This document shows, in pieces, positions 6,015 through 7,293 of a stretch of 7,293 nucleotides of DNA. A program made the position numbers and the translations under genes. The stretch is from Oscillospiraceae bacterium (GTDB taxonomy: Bacteria; Bacillota; Clostridia; Oscillospirales; Ruminococcaceae), in contig JAAWBP010000138.1 in NCBI GenBank assembly GCA_022792755.1, forward strand, positions 1 to 7,293, read 5' to 3'. Positions within the stretch are counted from its first letter, which is position 1. Every line of letters begins with the position of its first letter. A model generated the notes under the pieces. It saw nothing but the letters and a program-made list of their open reading frames with translations. It was not told the DNA's origin and searched no databases.

Positions 6015-6080
6015 ATGATGAAGCGAATTAGCCTCCCGGTGCAGTTGTCGCAGCTTGACAGCAGGCTGTGCCGGGAATAG
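6015..6080 (+). CDS. Candidate 21-residue leader peptide upstream of the methyltransferase
   Basis: A short ORF begins with two consecutive ATG codons (6015 and 6018) and ends at TAG 6078-6080. It is preceded by AAAAAGGAG (5997-6005), a near-ideal SD placed 9 or 12 bases from the two starts. The peptide starts MMKRISLPVQ, ends SRLCRE, and has no recognised domain. It lies 92 bases before the methyltransferase and its codons for Pro-Val-Gln-Leu form one arm of a base-pairing switch (next entry). This suggests that translating it, rather than the peptide itself, matters, as with the leader peptides of inducible erm methyltransferase genes. A free-standing small protein or a chance ORF are alternatives. 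The strong SD is the main evidence; I do not recognise the peptide. Confidence 0.5.
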   Translation: MMKRISLPVQLSQLDSRLCRE

Positions 6081-6170
6081 CAGGCTTGCTATCTGTTAAC
6101 TGCACCTGTTACCGATGAAGATTCAATACGAGAAGGGGGGGTGATCCCCCTGAACGAAAAGGAGCAGTTA
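6038..6170 (+). promoter_or_regulatory. Candidate translational attenuator of the methyltransferase
   Basis: GGTGCAGTT (6038-6046), inside the leader ORF, is perfectly complementary to AACTGCACC (6098-6106). The overlapping TAACTGC (6097-6103) is also perfectly complementary to GCAGTTA (6164-6170), which covers the last G of the methyltransferase SD (GGAG, 6161-6164) and the spacer before its ATG. The two pairings exclude each other. The second would enclose a GGGGG/CCCCC hairpin (6137-6150) and block initiation. Hairpin ATAGCA-ggct-TGCTAT (6077-6092) overlaps the leader stop codon. A ribosome held on the early leader codons would mask the first arm and favour the blocked form; without it the first pairing would leave the SD free. 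The complementarities are visible; the switching is inferred. Confidence 0.45.
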
Positions 6171-6176
6171 CCATGA
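6115..6176 (+). other. Two overlapping mini-ORFs and a G7 tract abutting the methyltransferase start
   Basis: An ATG at 6115 opens nine codons (MKIQYEKGG) ending TGA at 6142-6144. A GTG at 6141 overlaps that stop as GTGA and opens eleven codons (VIPLNEKEQLP) whose TGA overlaps the methyltransferase start as ATGA. The first ORF runs through seven G residues (6135-6141); loss of one G would join it in frame to the methyltransferase as a 19-residue extension. Neither mini-ORF has a convincing SD. They may be coupling elements, a slippage site, or chance. Confidence 0.2.
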
Positions 6177-6931
6177 AACAATCAGCGGAATTCAAACGAA
6201 TCTGGAAAGCGGAGGAGGAGCGGGTGCTCCAGGGGTGGGATTTCTCCTGCCTGGATGTGAGATGCGAAAGCACCCCGCTGCCCTGGGATTATAGGGAACA
6301 GGTTTCTGCCCATCTCAGGCCGGGCAGCCGTCTGCTCGACATTGCGACGGGCGGCGGGGAGTTCCTCCTTTCCCTCGGGCATCCACCCCGTCTCACCGCC
6401 GTCACCGAGGATTATCCCCCAAATGCCGCGCTGTGCAGGGAACGGCTTGTTCCTCTCGGGATCACTGTTTCACAGACCCTCGACGGCGGCAGACTGCCCT
6501 TCGGCGACGGCAGCTTAGACGTGGTCATCAACCGGCACGGCAGCTTCCGCGCGGAGGAAGTTTTCCGCGTTCTGTCGGCCGGCGGGGTTTTCATCACCCA
6601 GCAGGCCGGTTCGGAAAACAACCGGGAACTCTCAGCGCGGCTGATCAAGGGCTTCACCCCTCCTTTCCCGGATCACAATCTCGAAGGATGTCTGGACGGG
6701 CTGCAGCAGGCAGGCTTTACAGAACTGCAAGGGGAGGAGGCATTCCCGGCCCTGCGGTTTTACGACGTGGGGGCGCTGGTCTGCTTTGCCAAAGCGATCG
6801 TCTGGGAATTCCCCGGCTTTTCGGTGGAACGGGATTTCGGCCGCCTCTGTGCCTGCCAGGAAGAGCTTGAGCGAAACGGATTCCTCCAAAGCAGAGAGCA
6901 TCGGTTCCTAATCCTCGCGAAAAAACTGTAG
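6173..6931 (+). CDS. Class I SAM-dependent methyltransferase, target unknown
   Basis: This 252-residue Rossmann-fold methyltransferase shows the full SAM-binding set: motif I LLDIATGGGEFL (54-65), an acidic residue ending strand two in TEDYPPN (Glu79 or Asp80), LPFGDGSLDVVINRHGSF (108-125) for motifs III-IV, and VLSAGGVFITQQAG (133-146). It transfers a methyl group from S-adenosylmethionine; the acceptor cannot be read from the sequence. The INRHGSF and ITQQAG pattern matches an uncharacterised methyltransferase group common in Firmicutes. There is no zinc-binding N-terminal domain like that of RlmA and no erm-type sequence, so a ribosomal RNA target is only a guess prompted by the leader. 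AAAAGGAG (6157-6164) lies eight bases before the ATG. It is soluble with no signal peptide. The short leader ORF 92 bases upstream and the terminator 24 bases downstream mark it as a separate unit. Confidence 0.88.
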   Translation: MKQSAEFKRIWKAEEERVLQGWDFSCLDVRCESTPLPWDYREQVSAHLRPGSRLLDIATGGGEFLLSLGHPPRLTAVTEDYPPNAALCRERLVPLGITVSQTLDGGRLPFGDGSLDVVINRHGSFRAEEVFRVLSAGGVFITQQAGSENNRELSARLIKGFTPPFPDHNLEGCLDGLQQAGFTELQGEEAFPALRFYDVGALVCFAKAIVWEFPGFSVERDFGRLCACQEELERNGFLQSREHRFLILAKKL

Positions 6932-6954
6932 ACAGCAGTTTATCCTTTCATCAA

Positions 6955-6987
6955 AAACAGCCAAGGGATCGAATCCCTTGGCTGTTT
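6955..6987. terminator. 15-bp terminator hairpin after the methyltransferase
   Basis: AAACAGCCAAGGGAT (6955-6969) pairs perfectly with ATCCCTTGGCTGTTT (6973-6987) around a CGA loop. The plus-strand tail TTTCTTT makes it a good intrinsic terminator for the methyltransferase. On the minus strand the stem runs into TTTTTGATG, so it may also end transcription of the convergent gene to its right. Confidence 0.9.
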
Positions 6988-7051
6988 CTTTGCCAGCAAT
7001 ATGAATTACTTTACCTACCTTGACACCAGTGCTCACGGCGGTCAAGCCGGA

Positions 7052-7293
7052 TCACAGCACCAGGCAGGTATCCTGCACCAGCTTCGCCATCTCGTAGGCG
7101 AATTTCCGGATTGCAGGGAGGTCGCGCTTTTCCTCCGGCTGGGCGCGCCAATCCTCGATCTTCGCGGAGGGCGGATCCCACATCGGGACGAGCTCGTTTG
7201 CCTCCAAAATGTTGACGCAGCGCTCCGCCGCCTCCAGGATGTCGTCGCTGGTGACCGCCTTGCTGTGGAAGAGGGTGATCTCCTCCGTGTTGA
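7052..7293 (-). CDS. 3' end of an unidentified minus-strand gene, cut by the window edge
   Basis: An uninterrupted minus-strand frame enters at the window edge and ends at TGA (7054-7052), giving the last 80 codons of a protein. The visible part is acidic and helical-looking, with segments such as EEITLFHSKAVTSDDI and ILEAAERCVNILE, and ends in AYEMAKLVQDTCLVL; it has no membrane segment. Codon use (strong G/C in third position) matches the neighbouring real genes and the end faces the bidirectional terminator at 6955-6987, both supporting a true gene. I do not recognise the family from this C-terminal piece and assign no function. Confidence 0.65.
   Translation of the reverse strand, partial: NTEEITLFHSKAVTSDDILEAAERCVNILEANELVPMWDPPSAKIEDWRAQPEEKRDLPAIRKFAYEMAKLVQDTCLVL

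Noticed and set aside
6055..6083. TTGACA at 6055-6060 as the -35 of a methyltransferase promoter
   Set aside because: The hexamer 17 bases later is TAGCAG, a poor -10, and neighbouring spacings are no better. The TTGACA lies within the leader ORF.
1..7293. A defence, toxin-antitoxin, CRISPR or mobile system
   Set aside because: No transposase, integrase, nuclease, toxin partner, spaced repeat array or element ends were seen; the lone Xre regulator has no adjacent partner ORF with an SD.

Overview
The window looks like chromosomal DNA from a moderately GC-rich Gram-positive anaerobe, most likely a gut clostridium of the Oscillospiraceae/Ruminococcaceae type. That assignment is inference. It rests on the purine-rich Shine-Dalgarno (SD) sites, the AT-rich intergenic stretches between GC-rich genes, and the family mix: a MATE exporter, a cytoplasmic DUF5060/DUF5605-type glycosidase and a YqhD/BDH-type iron alcohol dehydrogenase. 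I see no transposase, integrase, phage gene, CRISPR array, tRNA or rRNA.

Layout from left to right. A UlaG-like metallo-beta-lactamase-fold hydrolase (49-642, +) is followed by a MATE-family exporter (about 717-2123, +) whose start region lies in a long perfect hairpin. A gene-free stretch (2124-2509) ends in an AT-rich promoter zone. On the minus strand this stretch can be read as a small structured RNA, with a promoter at one end and a terminator hairpin at the other. A small Xre-type regulator (2510-2761, +) faces a glycosidase-like gene (2897-4417, -), with a perfect 32-bp palindromic terminator between them. The glycosidase gene is divergent from an iron-containing alcohol dehydrogenase (4673-5845, +). 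The 255-bp gap between them holds two candidate promoters, each with a TGATA/TATCA inverted repeat at its -10.

The last part is the most interesting. After the dehydrogenase terminator there is a leader of about 240 nt. It contains an unlisted 21-codon ORF with a strong SD, then a segment that can pair either with that ORF or with the spacer between SD and start codon of the next gene. The next gene is a class I SAM-dependent methyltransferase (6173-6931, +). This is the layout expected of a translational attenuator, as seen upstream of some inducible rRNA methyltransferases, although neither the inducer nor the methylation target can be read from the sequence. A strong terminator follows, and then the 3' end of an unidentified minus-strand gene that runs off the window.

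The genes appear to be mostly single transcription units, each closed by its own hairpin, rather than one operon. The glycosidase and dehydrogenase may share regulation through their common intergenic region, and the methyltransferase appears to be self-contained with its leader.
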